Source of the DNA: Rhodocyclales bacterium
Lineage (GTDB): Bacteria; Pseudomonadota; Gammaproteobacteria; Burkholderiales; Rhodocyclaceae
Assembly (NCBI GenBank): GCA_028292505.1
Contig: JAQGMF010000052.1
Location: 108,450-172,449, forward strand
Length of the DNA: 64,000 nucleotides
Direction: 5' to 3'
Shown here: positions 1 through 8,650 of the stretch, piece by piece
Position numbering within the stretch: position 1 is the stretch's first letter
Layout: every line of letters starts with the position of its first letter
Made by a program: the position numbers and the translations under genes
Notes under the pieces: model-generated
What the model was told of the DNA's origin: nothing
What the model saw: only the letters and a program-made list of their open reading frames with translations
The model's database searches: none

Positions 1-532
1 CGAGTACAAGCGCTCGATAATCGCGCAGAACGAATGCAGCCGAAATTGTGACGATCACGCCAAGTATTTTGGACGTGACGTTATAGCGAAATTCGAGGCT
101 GAAGTTAAGCTCCTTGCGGGCTACTACCAAACCGATATTGCCGGTACTTGAGATTGCATTACATGCAGCGATGATGAGCAGAATTGGAACGATGCGAGGC
201 TCGTGAAAATATATGGCGGCTAGTGGAGAGGCAACTGCAATGACAGCGCCTACTACAAATCCCTGCAAGGCTCCGAGTGTCCAGGCGCTATCGATATCAT
301 CGCGGTCGATACTGGGCATGCGCAACAAGCCTGCCGCGACGCCGAAGTCCGATACTGCGTAGACGAGGCCCACTACCAGCATGGCCATCGCGACGAGACC
401 GTAGTCGCCGGGGGTCAGCAACCGCGCCAAGGTCAGCGTGCTGAGAAGGCCGAGCCCCTTGATACTCCAGCGCATGGCAATGGCCCATGCGGCACCGTGA
501 ATCAGCGCTCTTTTTGCATTGACCAATGTCAT
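1..532 (-). CDS. Polysaccharide flippase (MOP/Wzx-like), N-terminal part
   Basis: Only the first 177 or so residues are inside the window; the rest lies left of base 1. The visible part begins MTLVNAKRALIHG and holds alternating hydrophobic segments with the stretch LTLARLLTPGDYG, typical of the first helices of polysaccharide biosynthesis/lipopolysaccharide flippases (MOP superfamily). Such proteins move lipid-linked oligosaccharide units across the inner membrane. The ATG at 532 overlaps the stop of the upstream glycosyltransferase gene by ATGA, so translation is probably coupled. Its place at the end of an exopolysaccharide gene run fits the role. The exact subfamily cannot be told from the fragment. 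Confidence 0.8.
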   Translation of the reverse strand, partial: MTLVNAKRALIHGAAWAIAMRWSIKGLGLLSTLTLARLLTPGDYGLVAMAMLVVGLVYAVSDFGVAAGLLRMPSIDRDDIDSAWTLGALQGFVVGAVIAVASPLAAIYFHEPRIVPILLIIAACNAISSTGNIGLVVARKELNFSLEFRYNVTSKILGVIVTISAAFVLRDYRALVL

Positions 533-1659
533 GAGCGATTTGCCAGGGTGGTGCGCAGAAAGGCCTGGGCCTGTTCGCGAAAATGTGTCGGATCGTAGTG
601 ATGAATGATCTGTTCGCGCGCGGCCTGCCCCAGGGCATTGCCCCTGCCCGGTTCGGCGAGCATTTGCAGACAGGCCTCGGCAAAAGCGTTTGCATCATTC
701 GCTACAAGTAGATGTTGCCCCGGCTGTAGATGATGCGAGAACGCTGAGTGACTGAAGCGATTGGTCACGCACGGGCAGGCATAGGCGAGGGCTTCGAGAA
801 TCTTGATGTTGGTGCCGCCGCCGGACTGGATCGGCGCCACCACGACACCGGCGCTGGCATAGGTGTCGGCGAGGCTGTCGACGTATCCTCTTGCTTCGAC
901 TCCTGGAATGGCTGCCCAACGCGCCAGCAGGTCGTGTGGCGCCGCGCCAACGATGACGAAGTGTGCTTCAGGCCGGCGTGCGCGTATGCGCGGCAGCACC
1001 TGTGCAATGAACCATTCCGCCGCTTCGTGGTTGGGGCGGTACCACATCGAGCCGACGAACAATATGCTGTTGCCATCCGGGTTGCGCTGCGCTTGTGCTG
1101 GAATGCTGCCTGGCACGTTCGGCAACAAGACGGACGACAGCGCTGGGCTGCAGGCGCGATCGCGCTCGGATACGAAGAAGCCCGCATTGAAGCGCGAAAG
1201 CTGCCGGCGAGCCAATTGCGTGGACAGGCGTCGCTGTAACCACTCCTTGATCACTGCTGGCCGCATGAGGCTTGCCTGGCTGAAACGGTAATCGAAGTCG
1301 TCGAGGTCGACCACGCTGGTAACCTTCGCCGGGATGACCAGCTGGCAAATCGACCACAGGTAGCGACCTATGATGATGTCATAATCCGCGATCGGCTGCG
1401 GCAGTGCCCGAGAAATACGCTCGCTGAGTTCTATGCGCGGTGTGTAGCGACGATGCCAGGCACGTGATTCTGACAGCGCGACCTGAATGCCCTTGGGTTC
1501 CAGCGCGGAAAACTCCGGCTCGGCTTTGTCTTCCTGGCGCAGAACAAGGATGTCGACCTCGCCCATTTCCTCGAGCGCTTCCATCAGCAGACGCGTGCGC
1601 AACTGGCCGCCAGCCGATTGACCATAAGGTGAGATGGGGGAAACCAACAAAATGCGCAT
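529..1659 (-). CDS. Glycosyltransferase family 4 (GT-B), exopolysaccharide synthesis
   Basis: A 376-residue protein starting MRILLVSPISPYG, with the early glycine-containing loop (SAGGQL, 15-20) of GT-B enzymes. FVGSM (201-205) opens the C-terminal domain and SGGGTNIKILEALA (279-292) is the nucleotide-sugar binding region with its conserved Glu. It probably transfers a sugar from a nucleotide donor to the lipid-linked repeat unit on the cytoplasmic face. An upstream extension in the same frame would overlap the previous gene and looks non-coding, so the ATG at 1659 is preferred. It starts 7 bp after the GT2 gene and overlaps the flippase by 4 bp. Donor and acceptor are unknown. Confidence 0.85.
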   Translation of the reverse strand: MRILLVSPISPYGQSAGGQLRTRLLMEALEEMGEVDILVLRQEDKAEPEFSALEPKGIQVALSESRAWHRRYTPRIELSERISRALPQPIADYDIIIGRYLWSICQLVIPAKVTSVVDLDDFDYRFSQASLMRPAVIKEWLQRRLSTQLARRQLSRFNAGFFVSERDRACSPALSSVLLPNVPGSIPAQAQRNPDGNSILFVGSMWYRPNHEAAEWFIAQVLPRIRARRPEAHFVIVGAAPHDLLARWAAIPGVEARGYVDSLADTYASAGVVVAPIQSGGGTNIKILEALAYACPCVTNRFSHSAFSHHLQPGQHLLVANDANAFAEACLQMLAEPGRGNALGQAAREQIIHHYDPTHFREQAQAFLRTTLANRS

Positions 1660-1666
1660 GGAATAT

Positions 1667-2569
1667 TCAAGCGTGCGGCGCGGTGGTCTGCGATGTGGCA
1701 TCCCGCAGCGACTGACGGACGCCGTGCAGCGCCTGTCTGTCGAACAGGAAATTACCGACAGAAAATCTCGGGCGCAGCTTTTCGATGTGCGAAGCACGAT
1801 AGAGCTCGGTGACAGAGCGCGGCATGGCGCCGAGGCCGTGTTCGGTGAGCAGGTCGCCGATCATGCGGTTCTGAAAATGGCGCAGGCTGTAGCGGCGTTT
1901 ACGACGCAGGTAGAAGCTTGGCTTGCGCAGCAGGGCGTCGACCAGCGGCTCATAGACGAACTCGGCTGCTTCGCACACGAATATGCGGGATGTATCCCAT
2001 TCCGAGCGCGGATCGAGGTCCCAGCATGCCAGTGCGCCGACCAGGCTATCGTCGCCGATGAAGCCGACGGGCAGGTGAACCGACTGTGCGCGGATACGTT
2101 CCACGAAATTGCGCGGTAGCGCATACAAGTTGCCGGCCAGTCCGCCTTCGCTGAGAAGATGACGACGGAATGCGCCGGTCGACGGAATGCTGCGACTTGG
2201 TACGGCGCTGACTGCGCGCACGTCGGGCCGGTCGGTGAGCGCGCGTTCGAGGGCGTCGAGGCTGCCGGCCATGACGCCGCAATCGCCGTCGTGGAAGAAA
2301 TGGGTGTCGGCGTCCGGCGCCAACTCGTGCATGTACACGTTCCAGGCGTTCGATTTGTCGCCGACCTGGATATCTTCCACATGCACCCAGGAGTGATTCT
2401 TCGCGAAAGCGCGCGCGTGCTCGACCGTGTCGTCGGTGCAGCCATTGGCAAGCACGAACACCGACATGGCGCTGCAGTCCGCGTGCTGCGCGATCTGTTC
2501 TAGGCAGTTGCGGATCAGGCTGGACTCGTTGTGGGCAAAGATGCCCATGCTGCGTGTGCGCTGACTCAT
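1667..2569 (-). CDS. Glycosyltransferase family 2 (GT-A)
   Basis: About 300 residues. The N-terminus has the GT-A features FAHNESSLI (11-19), NGCTDDT (42-48) and DGDCGV (94-99, the DxD-like metal/nucleotide site). The protein is soluble apart from no clear helices, so it should work at the cytoplasmic membrane face on a lipid-linked glycan. The frame stays open to 2689 but that part overlaps the decarboxylase gene; the ATG at 2569 gives a normal GT2 N-terminus, though no strong Shine-Dalgarno is visible. It lies between the PLP decarboxylase and the GT4 gene in one minus-strand run. Sugar specificity is unknown. Confidence 0.82.
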   Translation of the reverse strand: MSQRTRSMGIFAHNESSLIRNCLEQIAQHADCSAMSVFVLANGCTDDTVEHARAFAKNHSWVHVEDIQVGDKSNAWNVYMHELAPDADTHFFHDGDCGVMAGSLDALERALTDRPDVRAVSAVPSRSIPSTGAFRRHLLSEGGLAGNLYALPRNFVERIRAQSVHLPVGFIGDDSLVGALACWDLDPRSEWDTSRIFVCEAAEFVYEPLVDALLRKPSFYLRRKRRYSLRHFQNRMIGDLLTEHGLGAMPRSVTELYRASHIEKLRPRFSVGNFLFDRQALHGVRQSLRDATSQTTAPHA

Positions 2570-2618
2570 ATCATGTAAGGGAGCGCCATGAAGCGGATGG
2601 GGTTCAAGCGGCGAGTGT

Positions 2619-3851
2619 TCAAACAAGAACCTCGATGACAGGTGCATGTGAAAGAAACGCTTGCGGACTGGCGCTGGCGCCATAGGCACCAGACTGTGTC
2701 ACGACAATCAGGTCGCCGATGGCAAGCTCGGGCAGATCGACGTCTTTGCCGAGAACATCCAGTGGCGTACATAGCGGGCCGACGACGGTGTAACGCGTCG
2801 AAGGTATCTGGTCGGCCTTGTTGCCGACGAGGATCGGGTAGTTCTTGCGGATGACCTGGCCGAAGTTGCCGCTGGCCGCGAGGTGATGATGCAGGCCGCC
2901 ATCCGTGATGGCGAAAGTCTCGCCACGCGATTGCTTGATGTCGACGACGCGGCAAACATAGAAGCCCGCTTCGGCGACGAGAAAGCGACCGAGTTCGATA
3001 TGCAGTCGTGCACCGGGATGAGCCTGTTGCAGACGTGCATCGAGCGCTGCAAGATTTTCGCCGATGGGCGCGAGATCGAGAGGCAGCTCGCCGGGAAAAT
3101 ACGGGACGCCGAAACCGCCGCCGAGATTCAGCGTGCGCAGGGCAGACGGTGCATGTTCGGCGAGGCGCATTGCCAGCTCGAAGCTTTGTTGTTGCGCCGA
3201 CACGATGGCCTCGGCCTTGAGGTTCTGACTGCCTGCGAACAGGTGGAAACCTTCGAATTCGAGCGCTACGTTTGACAGTCCGCGCAAAACATCGGGTATG
3301 CGTTCAGCATCAATACCGAATGGCTTGGGACCGCCGCTCATTTTCATGCCGGCGCTCTTCAATTCGAAATCGGGATTGATGCGCAGTGCGACGCGTGCCT
3401 TGATGCCGAGTGCTTCTGACTGCGCGGCGATGCGGACCAGCTCGGTTTCCGACTCGACGTTGATGAGCACGCCGGCAGCGATCGCTTGGCGCAGTTCCGC
3501 TTCCGATTTGCCGGGCCCGGCAAAACTGATCCGTGCCGCCAGCATGCCGCTGTTCAGCGCCAGTCGCAGCTCGCCACCCGAGGCCACGTCGAGGCCGTCG
3601 ACGAGCGAAACCATATGGCATACAAGCGCTGGCATCGGGTTGGCCTTGACGGCGTAGTGCACGTCAACACCGGCAGGCAAGGTGTCACGCAGCAATGCGG
3701 CGCGTTGTGTCAGCGCCTGGCGGTCGTAGGCGTAGAACGGTGTTTGCCCTACGCGCTGCGCGAGTCGATCCAGAGCAATGCCATTGACATTGAGCTGACC
3801 ATTGGCGATGACGTGCGCCACGGGAACGTGTACTGGCGGAGTGTGGCTCAT
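2619..3851 (-). CDS. PLP-dependent decarboxylase, exosortase A system-associated
   Basis: A 410-residue fold III decarboxylase of the LysA/ornithine type. HYAVKANPMP places the pyridoxal-phosphate lysine at K69, and the later ELGRFLVAEAG and GGLHHHLAASGNF stretches are typical of the subgroup found in XrtA/PEP-CTERM loci. These enzymes decarboxylate an amino acid or amino-acid-like substrate; the substrate in XrtA loci has not been established as far as I know. Its ATG overlaps the stop of the AMP-ligase gene (ATGA), which implies tightly coupled expression and a shared pathway. It is distinct from a true diaminopimelate decarboxylase by context, not by any single residue I can check. Confidence 0.88.
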   Translation of the reverse strand: MSHTPPVHVPVAHVIANGQLNVNGIALDRLAQRVGQTPFYAYDRQALTQRAALLRDTLPAGVDVHYAVKANPMPALVCHMVSLVDGLDVASGGELRLALNSGMLAARISFAGPGKSEAELRQAIAAGVLINVESETELVRIAAQSEALGIKARVALRINPDFELKSAGMKMSGGPKPFGIDAERIPDVLRGLSNVALEFEGFHLFAGSQNLKAEAIVSAQQQSFELAMRLAEHAPSALRTLNLGGGFGVPYFPGELPLDLAPIGENLAALDARLQQAHPGARLHIELGRFLVAEAGFYVCRVVDIKQSRGETFAITDGGLHHHLAASGNFGQVIRKNYPILVGNKADQIPSTRYTVVGPLCTPLDVLGKDVDLPELAIGDLIVVTQSGAYGASASPQAFLSHAPVIEVLV

Positions 3852-5392
3852 GCAGCGTCTGCCTTGCCGCTGTACTGGGCGGTCAGCAACGCACGGTCCA
3901 GCTTGCCGTTCGGGTTGCGCGGCAGTGGCGCGTCATGCACGAAAAGTTGTGCCGGCAGCATCCACGCGGGTACCTCTGTACGCAGCGCAGCGATCAGAGT
4001 TTCGCGCGTCAGGCTGACGCCCGGCGCGGGCAGGGCGGCGACGCCGATCACTTGGCCGAGTATCGGATCGGGAATGCCGAAAGCAACGGCTTCGGCGATG
4101 AGGCCGGTGGCATCGCAAGCCTCTTCGATTTCGGTCGGGCTGAGACGATAGCCCGAGGTCTTGATCATTTCGTCATGGCGGCCGATGAAGTACAGGTAGC
4201 CATCGGCATCGCGACGCACAGTGTCGCCGGAGAACACGGCAATTTCCGGAATCACCTGACCTGAGCGCAAGGGCAATGGTTTGAAGCGCCGTGCCGTCAT
4301 TTCCGCATCGCCCCAGTAGCCTTGTGCAACCAGTGCGCCGCGCTGTACGAGCTCACCCGGCTCGTCCACGTCGCACACTGAACCGTCGTCGCGCAGGACC
4401 ATGACTTCGGCATTCGGAATGGCGCGGCCGATCGAGTGCGGACGGCTGTCGACTTCTTCCGGCGGCAGGTAGGTGGCGCGGAAGGCTTCAGTCAGGCCGT
4501 ACATGAGATAGGGGCGTGCCTTTGGCGCACGTGCGCGCAAGGCCTGCAAAGTGTTCAATGGCATGCGGCCGCCAGTACTCGCGAAGTAACGTAACGTCAG
4601 CGCTGCATCTGCGGGCCAGTCGAGCTGTGCAAGCTGGCTCCACAGCGGTGGCACACCGGTCAGGCCGGTGATGCCGTGATGTGCCATGGCATTGATGATG
4701 TCACGCGGCATCAGGTAGTTGAGCAGGACTACCGAAGCGCCGACAGAAAATGCCGTTGTAATTTGCGAGAAGCCGGCGTCAAATGACAATGGCAAGGCTG
4801 CGAGCAGGCAATCATTTGCATGATTACCGAGATAGTGAGCCACGCTTTGCGCGCCAGCGACGAGGTTGCGATGCGACAGCATCACGCCCTTCGGCCGACC
4901 TGTGCTGCCTGATGTGTAGAAGATGGCGGCCAGATCATTGTCGATGACGTCCGGCGCGGGCTCGTGGTCTTTCGTATCGGCAGCAAGTGCCTCATCGACG
5001 CACAGCACATGTTTTAGCGTCGGGCAGCGCGGCAGGATGTCATCGAGCAGCGCTTTGCGCGCGGCTGTTGTCACCAGCAGACTGACGCCACAATCGTTGA
5101 GGATGTGCAGCAACTGCGCCGGCTTGAGTAGCGGATTGGCGGGCACGAATACGGCACCGGCGAGGCTGCATGCGAATACCGCGTGAACACCTTCGATACG
5201 TTTTTCGAGCCATATTGCGACACGGTCGCCACGGCCGATGCCGTGCTTGCGCAGCGTCTGCGCCATGCAGGTGGACGCCAGTGTGACTTCGCCATAGTTG
5301 AACGTGGCTGCGCCATCGACGATGGCTGGTGCCTGCGGGCGCAGCGCGGTCTGGTTCAGCAACAGATCATGGAGAAGCGGAGCAAAGCGCAT
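3848..5392 (-). CDS. AMP-forming acyl-CoA ligase, exosortase A system-associated
   Basis: A 514-residue member of the ANL superfamily. The phosphate loop YTSGSTGRPKG is at 159-169, YGLTE and the SGDTVRRDADGYLYFIGR hinge follow, and a C-terminal NPNGK carries the catalytic lysine. The enzyme adenylates a carboxylate and passes it to a thiol; the acyl carrier protein gene at 6.6 kb is the obvious acceptor candidate. The frame extends upstream to 5485 but that overlaps the FemAB gene, so MRFAPLLHDLL at 5392 is chosen, 10 bp after the FemAB stop. With the PLP decarboxylase it forms an overlapping pair conserved in XrtA loci. Substrate unknown. Confidence 0.88.
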   Translation of the reverse strand: MRFAPLLHDLLLNQTALRPQAPAIVDGAATFNYGEVTLASTCMAQTLRKHGIGRGDRVAIWLEKRIEGVHAVFACSLAGAVFVPANPLLKPAQLLHILNDCGVSLLVTTAARKALLDDILPRCPTLKHVLCVDEALAADTKDHEPAPDVIDNDLAAIFYTSGSTGRPKGVMLSHRNLVAGAQSVAHYLGNHANDCLLAALPLSFDAGFSQITTAFSVGASVVLLNYLMPRDIINAMAHHGITGLTGVPPLWSQLAQLDWPADAALTLRYFASTGGRMPLNTLQALRARAPKARPYLMYGLTEAFRATYLPPEEVDSRPHSIGRAIPNAEVMVLRDDGSVCDVDEPGELVQRGALVAQGYWGDAEMTARRFKPLPLRSGQVIPEIAVFSGDTVRRDADGYLYFIGRHDEMIKTSGYRLSPTEIEEACDATGLIAEAVAFGIPDPILGQVIGVAALPAPGVSLTRETLIAALRTEVPAWMLPAQLFVHDAPLPRNPNGKLDRALLTAQYSGKADAA

Positions 5393-5402
5393 GGAGATCG
5401 TT

Positions 5403-6425
5403 CTATCGTCGAGTGCGAAGCTTATGAAATAACCTGCGAGCCCACTTTCCGGCGAAGTGACGGGTCGCCAGTACGAGGCCGCCAAGGCTGCGCGAATTGT
5501 AGGCGATCAGGCACAGCAGGGGACGTGTGGCGCTCATCCATTCGGTCTTATATTCGTCATCGCCCGTCAGGAAATCGATTTCACGCACGCCGTCGCGATC
5601 GAGTGCTTCCTCGAACATCGCTGCCGTCAATACGGTGCCGACGCCCCAGCGTGCGTGGCTGGCATCGTACGCGAGTTTATATATCGAAGCCGTGGTGTCC
5701 TTCACGAACCACAATTGCGCTGCGGCGGGCTCGCCGTGCAGGTAGAGCACGCCCAGGCGCAGCCATCCTGACGTCGCCATCGCCCGGCACAATTCGGGAA
5801 TGAACTGCGGGTAGGGTTCAGCACCTTTCCAACTGCTGCGGTAGACCGTTTCAAAAGCAGCGAGCGCCTGCGACAGCTCTGCCAGCGTGCGGCAAATCTC
5901 GATGCGAAAACCGGGCTCGCGCTCGAGGCGGGCTGTGCAACGTTTGCAGGTATTGCGCAGGCGGCCTGGGCGTTGCGCGAGATAGGCAGCCCAGTCCATG
6001 CCGTCCGGCACGGACAGGTAATGATTGGTGCTGACGCCAAGGGTGTCGCACATGAAACCGTGATTGCGCAGCGCAGCCTGCAAGCTATCGAACAGCGCGC
6101 CAGGTAGCATGGGCTTGAGTTGCAGGCTGCGTGCCTTCTGTGATCTAAGCCATACTGCGAAAGCTTCGGCCTCGGCTATGCTGAGAGGCGCGTTGGCCAA
6201 TGCGGTATAGGAAGGGCTGTAGTAGGAGCTCAGTGCCGAGAAATCGCCACCGGTTTTCTTGTCGCTTTCGTTGTCACCTTCGCGCAGCAACGGAAGGATT
6301 GCTTCACCTGCTGGCGCGTCAACGCGTTGAACATGTGTCGGCAGACCGTATGCCGTCAGAATATCAAACCACGCGGCGGTCGAGAACGGCGAGCACTGCG
6401 GCGAATCGTCTGTGGTGTGGCGCAT
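5403..6425 (-). CDS. FemAB-like protein, PEP-CTERM/XrtA system-associated
   Basis: About 340 residues with a FemAB/GNAT-like acyltransferase fold: the central AAQLWFVKDTTASIYKLAYD stretch and the C-terminal FLTGDDEYKTEW are typical of the FemAB-related family found with exosortase A. FemAB relatives transfer amino acids from aminoacyl-tRNA or a similar donor to a cell-surface precursor; for this subfamily the reaction is not established. First gene of the minus-strand run, diverging from the acyl carrier protein gene across about 170 bp. The frame is open to 6542, but that part runs into the promoter region; the ATG at 6425 (MRHTTDDSPQ) is favoured, with moderate certainty. Confidence 0.82.
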   Translation of the reverse strand: MRHTTDDSPQCSPFSTAAWFDILTAYGLPTHVQRVDAPAGEAILPLLREGDNESDKKTGGDFSALSSYYSPSYTALANAPLSIAEAEAFAVWLRSQKARSLQLKPMLPGALFDSLQAALRNHGFMCDTLGVSTNHYLSVPDGMDWAAYLAQRPGRLRNTCKRCTARLEREPGFRIEICRTLAELSQALAAFETVYRSSWKGAEPYPQFIPELCRAMATSGWLRLGVLYLHGEPAAAQLWFVKDTTASIYKLAYDASHARWGVGTVLTAAMFEEALDRDGVREIDFLTGDDEYKTEWMSATRPLLCLIAYNSRSLGGLVLATRHFAGKWARRLFHKLRTRR

Positions 6426-6598
6426 TCGGCGATGTGGTGACGGTCTTGAAACGTGAGTTGTTCGTCTTCTAACCGGGACGGGGACGGACAGACTCCCTAT
6501 AATACCCGCCGCAGTTGCATCATCGCACGGCTCGTGCGGCATGCAGACAAGAGAAACAGGTGTTGCGATGTCTATCGTAACGAAGCAAGGAGTACGTG
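6426..6598. promoter_or_regulatory. Divergent intergenic region of the XrtA locus, candidate promoter
   Basis: This gap separates the FemAB-led minus-strand run from the ACP-led plus-strand run and should hold both promoters. A perfect TATAAT lies on the plus strand at 6498-6503, but no good -35 element is seen 16-18 bp upstream. I found no convincing sigma-54 (GG-N10-GC) site, although the PrsR regulator encoded at 53 kb is of the sigma-54 type. A strong AAGGAG ribosome site at 6587-6592 serves the ACP gene. Confidence 0.35.
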
Positions 6599-6847
6599 TT
6601 GGACATTAGAAAAGAGCTGGCAATCGTTCTGGATGACGTGCTGGCATTAGGCGGGCGGGCTGCCGGATTCACGGACGGCACCGCCTTGCTGGGCGCTGTG
6701 CCCGAGCTGGACTCCATGGCCGTCGTGGGGGTCATTGCCGCAATCGAAGAGCATTTCGGCGTCTACCTCGCGGACGATGAAATCGACGGCAGCAGCTTTG
6801 CCACGTTCGGCAGCCTCGTGGCGCTGGTCGAAGGCAAGCTTTCCTGA
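6599..6847 (+). CDS. Acyl carrier protein, exosortase A system-associated
   Basis: An 82-residue acyl carrier protein. The ELDSMAVVGVI motif contains the serine that takes 4'-phosphopantetheine, followed by the usual helical second half (IEEHFGVYLADDEID). It probably carries the acyl group activated by the neighbouring AMP-ligase. The start is a TTG at 6599, 6 bp after AAGGAG; a GTG at 6596 is in frame but only 3 bp from the ribosome site. The next gene starts 11 bp downstream, so the two are surely cotranscribed. This is not the fatty-acid synthesis ACP, judging by its context and sequence. Confidence 0.87.
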   Translation: MDIRKELAIVLDDVLALGGRAAGFTDGTALLGAVPELDSMAVVGVIAAIEEHFGVYLADDEIDGSSFATFGSLVALVEGKLS

Positions 6848-6858
6848 ACTTGCCGACG

Positions 6859-8637
6859 ATGCCGGCAGGATTCTTTCCCATATTCCTGCCCTCGCGCCTC
6901 GGCGCAAATTATGCGTTTTACATTCCTGCGGCAGTCTCTGCCGAGACGCCGCCGCTTGGCACGATCCTATGGCTACAACCCTTCGCTGAAGAGGCCAATT
7001 GTGCGCGCAGACACCTCGTTGCAGCGGCACGTGAATGCCAGCAGCATGGAATCGGCAGTCTGATCCTCGACCTTTCCGGTTGTGGTGAGAGCGACGGAGA
7101 TCTGGCTGGCACAAGTCTTCGTGACTGGCTGGACGAAATACAGCATGCGCTCGAATGGCTCGACCAACGCACGGCAGGTCCTGTCTGGCTGGGTGGCTTG
7201 CGCGCTGGTGCCTTGCTGGCGACACATGTGGCGGCTTTGCGCAAAGTGAGCGGCGTCGTGTTGTGGCAGCCAGTGCTGTCGGGCCGCTCAGTAATCGATC
7301 AGTTTTTACGCCAACAACTTGCCGTCGACTGGGCTCAAGGCAGCGCTGCCAATGCCGCGCAGATATTGGCGGGGCTGCGTGAAACGCTGGCGCGTGGCGA
7401 AGCGATCACAGTTGCTGGCTATACCCTTTCCGCCGGACTCGCTGCCGATTTGGCAGCGATGGAAGTCTCAGCCGAAGCCTTGGCGCGCACAAGAATCGTC
7501 CTACTGGAATCGCGCTCAGCAGGGACCGCAGCCAGCGGACTCTCTCCGGGCCTGGAAAAGTTTTGCACGTCGCTGCAGGCCGCAGGCGCTGAAGTGTTGA
7601 CTGGCAGTTGCGAGGCCACGCCATTCTGGGCTGCGCACGAAGCGCCGCTGACACCGGCTGTCGCGCACGTCCTGGCGAGTACGCTCTTGCGCGCCATGCC
7701 CGTGATCGACAACGCGGTGCAGGCCGAGCCCGCGGCGGACCTGTGCAGGTCCAGCCCGAGTGATGCGCATCTGCTGGTCCTGCCCGTCGCCGAGGGCGTC
7801 ACTGCGACGCTGCACGATGGCTGCCATGACGGCGCTGATGCGAGTTCAGGCATGGGAGTCATCATGCTGACGGGCGGCATGCAGATTCGTGCCGGTAGTC
7901 ACAGACAGTATCTGTCTCTTGCTCGTACACTCGCCGCAGAAGGTCACGCAGTTTTGCGCCTGGATTTTCCGGGGTTCGGCGATTCTCCCGGGACGCCACG
8001 GCACTACGCGGACAATGCAGATGTCATTGCGGCGGCGATCGCAGAATTGCAGAGTAGAAAGCTCGGGCTACGCGGCTTCGTGTTGTGGGGTCTGTGCGAT
8101 GGTGCCAGCGCTGCGGCACTACACGCATGTGCAGACGAGCGCGTCATGTCGGTGTTGATGGTCAATCCGTGGCTCGACGATATTGGCGAGCATGTCGGTT
8201 TGTCCGGCTACTATCATCGTCGCCTTACGACGCCTCAATTCTGGTGCAGCTTGTTGCGTGGTGAAGTTGGCGTGATGAGTGGTGTGGCCGGATTCGTGCG
8301 TCATCTTTGGCACAGGCTATTCGCGTCGGTGGAGGAGGGTGGGCAGACGACTGCGGCGCAAAACAGCAGCGAAAGCGATGCTAGCGTGCGCGATATATGG
8401 TCCGCCCTGGAGGGTTTGTCCGGACGGGTGACTGTGGTGACAGGCGACGCAGATCGCACCGGACAGGCATTCCTCGCTATGCTGGCGCGACGGCCGGAGG
8501 TACAAAAAGGCGTTGTGCAGTTGTCGGTCTCGCATGCGGATCACACCTTCAGCACGCCACAATGGCATGCCGCGCTCGTCGAGCATACGCGGGTGACAAT
8601 GGCCCGCGAGGCGCAGCGGGCAGGGGACGCGAAGTGA
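6859..8637 (+). CDS. Fused exosortase A-associated hydrolases 2 and 1 (two alpha/beta-hydrolase domains)
   Basis: One continuous 592-residue reading frame. Residues 1-285 or so match the XrtA-associated hydrolase 2 type (LQPFAEEANCARRH, LDLSGCGESDGD, WLGGLRAGALLA). Residues about 305-592 match hydrolase 1 (GGMQIRAGSHRQY, LRLDFPGFGDSPGTPR, VLWGLCDGASAA). As known to me these are normally two adjacent genes of 260-300 codons each. The first domain lacks a clear nucleophile serine (GLRAGA); the second has a CD pair in the elbow, as is usual for the family. ATG at 6859 is chosen; an in-frame TTG at 6850 is possible. Roles are unproven, perhaps ester or thioester cleavage in the ACP-ligase pathway. 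Confidence 0.85.
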   Translation: MPAGFFPIFLPSRLGANYAFYIPAAVSAETPPLGTILWLQPFAEEANCARRHLVAAARECQQHGIGSLILDLSGCGESDGDLAGTSLRDWLDEIQHALEWLDQRTAGPVWLGGLRAGALLATHVAALRKVSGVVLWQPVLSGRSVIDQFLRQQLAVDWAQGSAANAAQILAGLRETLARGEAITVAGYTLSAGLAADLAAMEVSAEALARTRIVLLESRSAGTAASGLSPGLEKFCTSLQAAGAEVLTGSCEATPFWAAHEAPLTPAVAHVLASTLLRAMPVIDNAVQAEPAADLCRSSPSDAHLLVLPVAEGVTATLHDGCHDGADASSGMGVIMLTGGMQIRAGSHRQYLSLARTLAAEGHAVLRLDFPGFGDSPGTPRHYADNADVIAAAIAELQSRKLGLRGFVLWGLCDGASAAALHACADERVMSVLMVNPWLDDIGEHVGLSGYYHRRLTTPQFWCSLLRGEVGVMSGVAGFVRHLWHRLFASVEEGGQTTAAQNSSESDASVRDIWSALEGLSGRVTVVTGDADRTGQAFLAMLARRPEVQKGVVQLSVSHADHTFSTPQWHAALVEHTRVTMAREAQRAGDAK

Positions 8638-8650
8638 AATATTGGCGGGG

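Noticed and set aside
6426..6598. Sigma-54 promoter between the FemAB and ACP genes
   Set aside because: PrsR is a sigma-54 type activator, so I looked for GG-N10-GC with flanking consensus in this gap and in 48978-49610; only 9- or 12-base spacings turned up.
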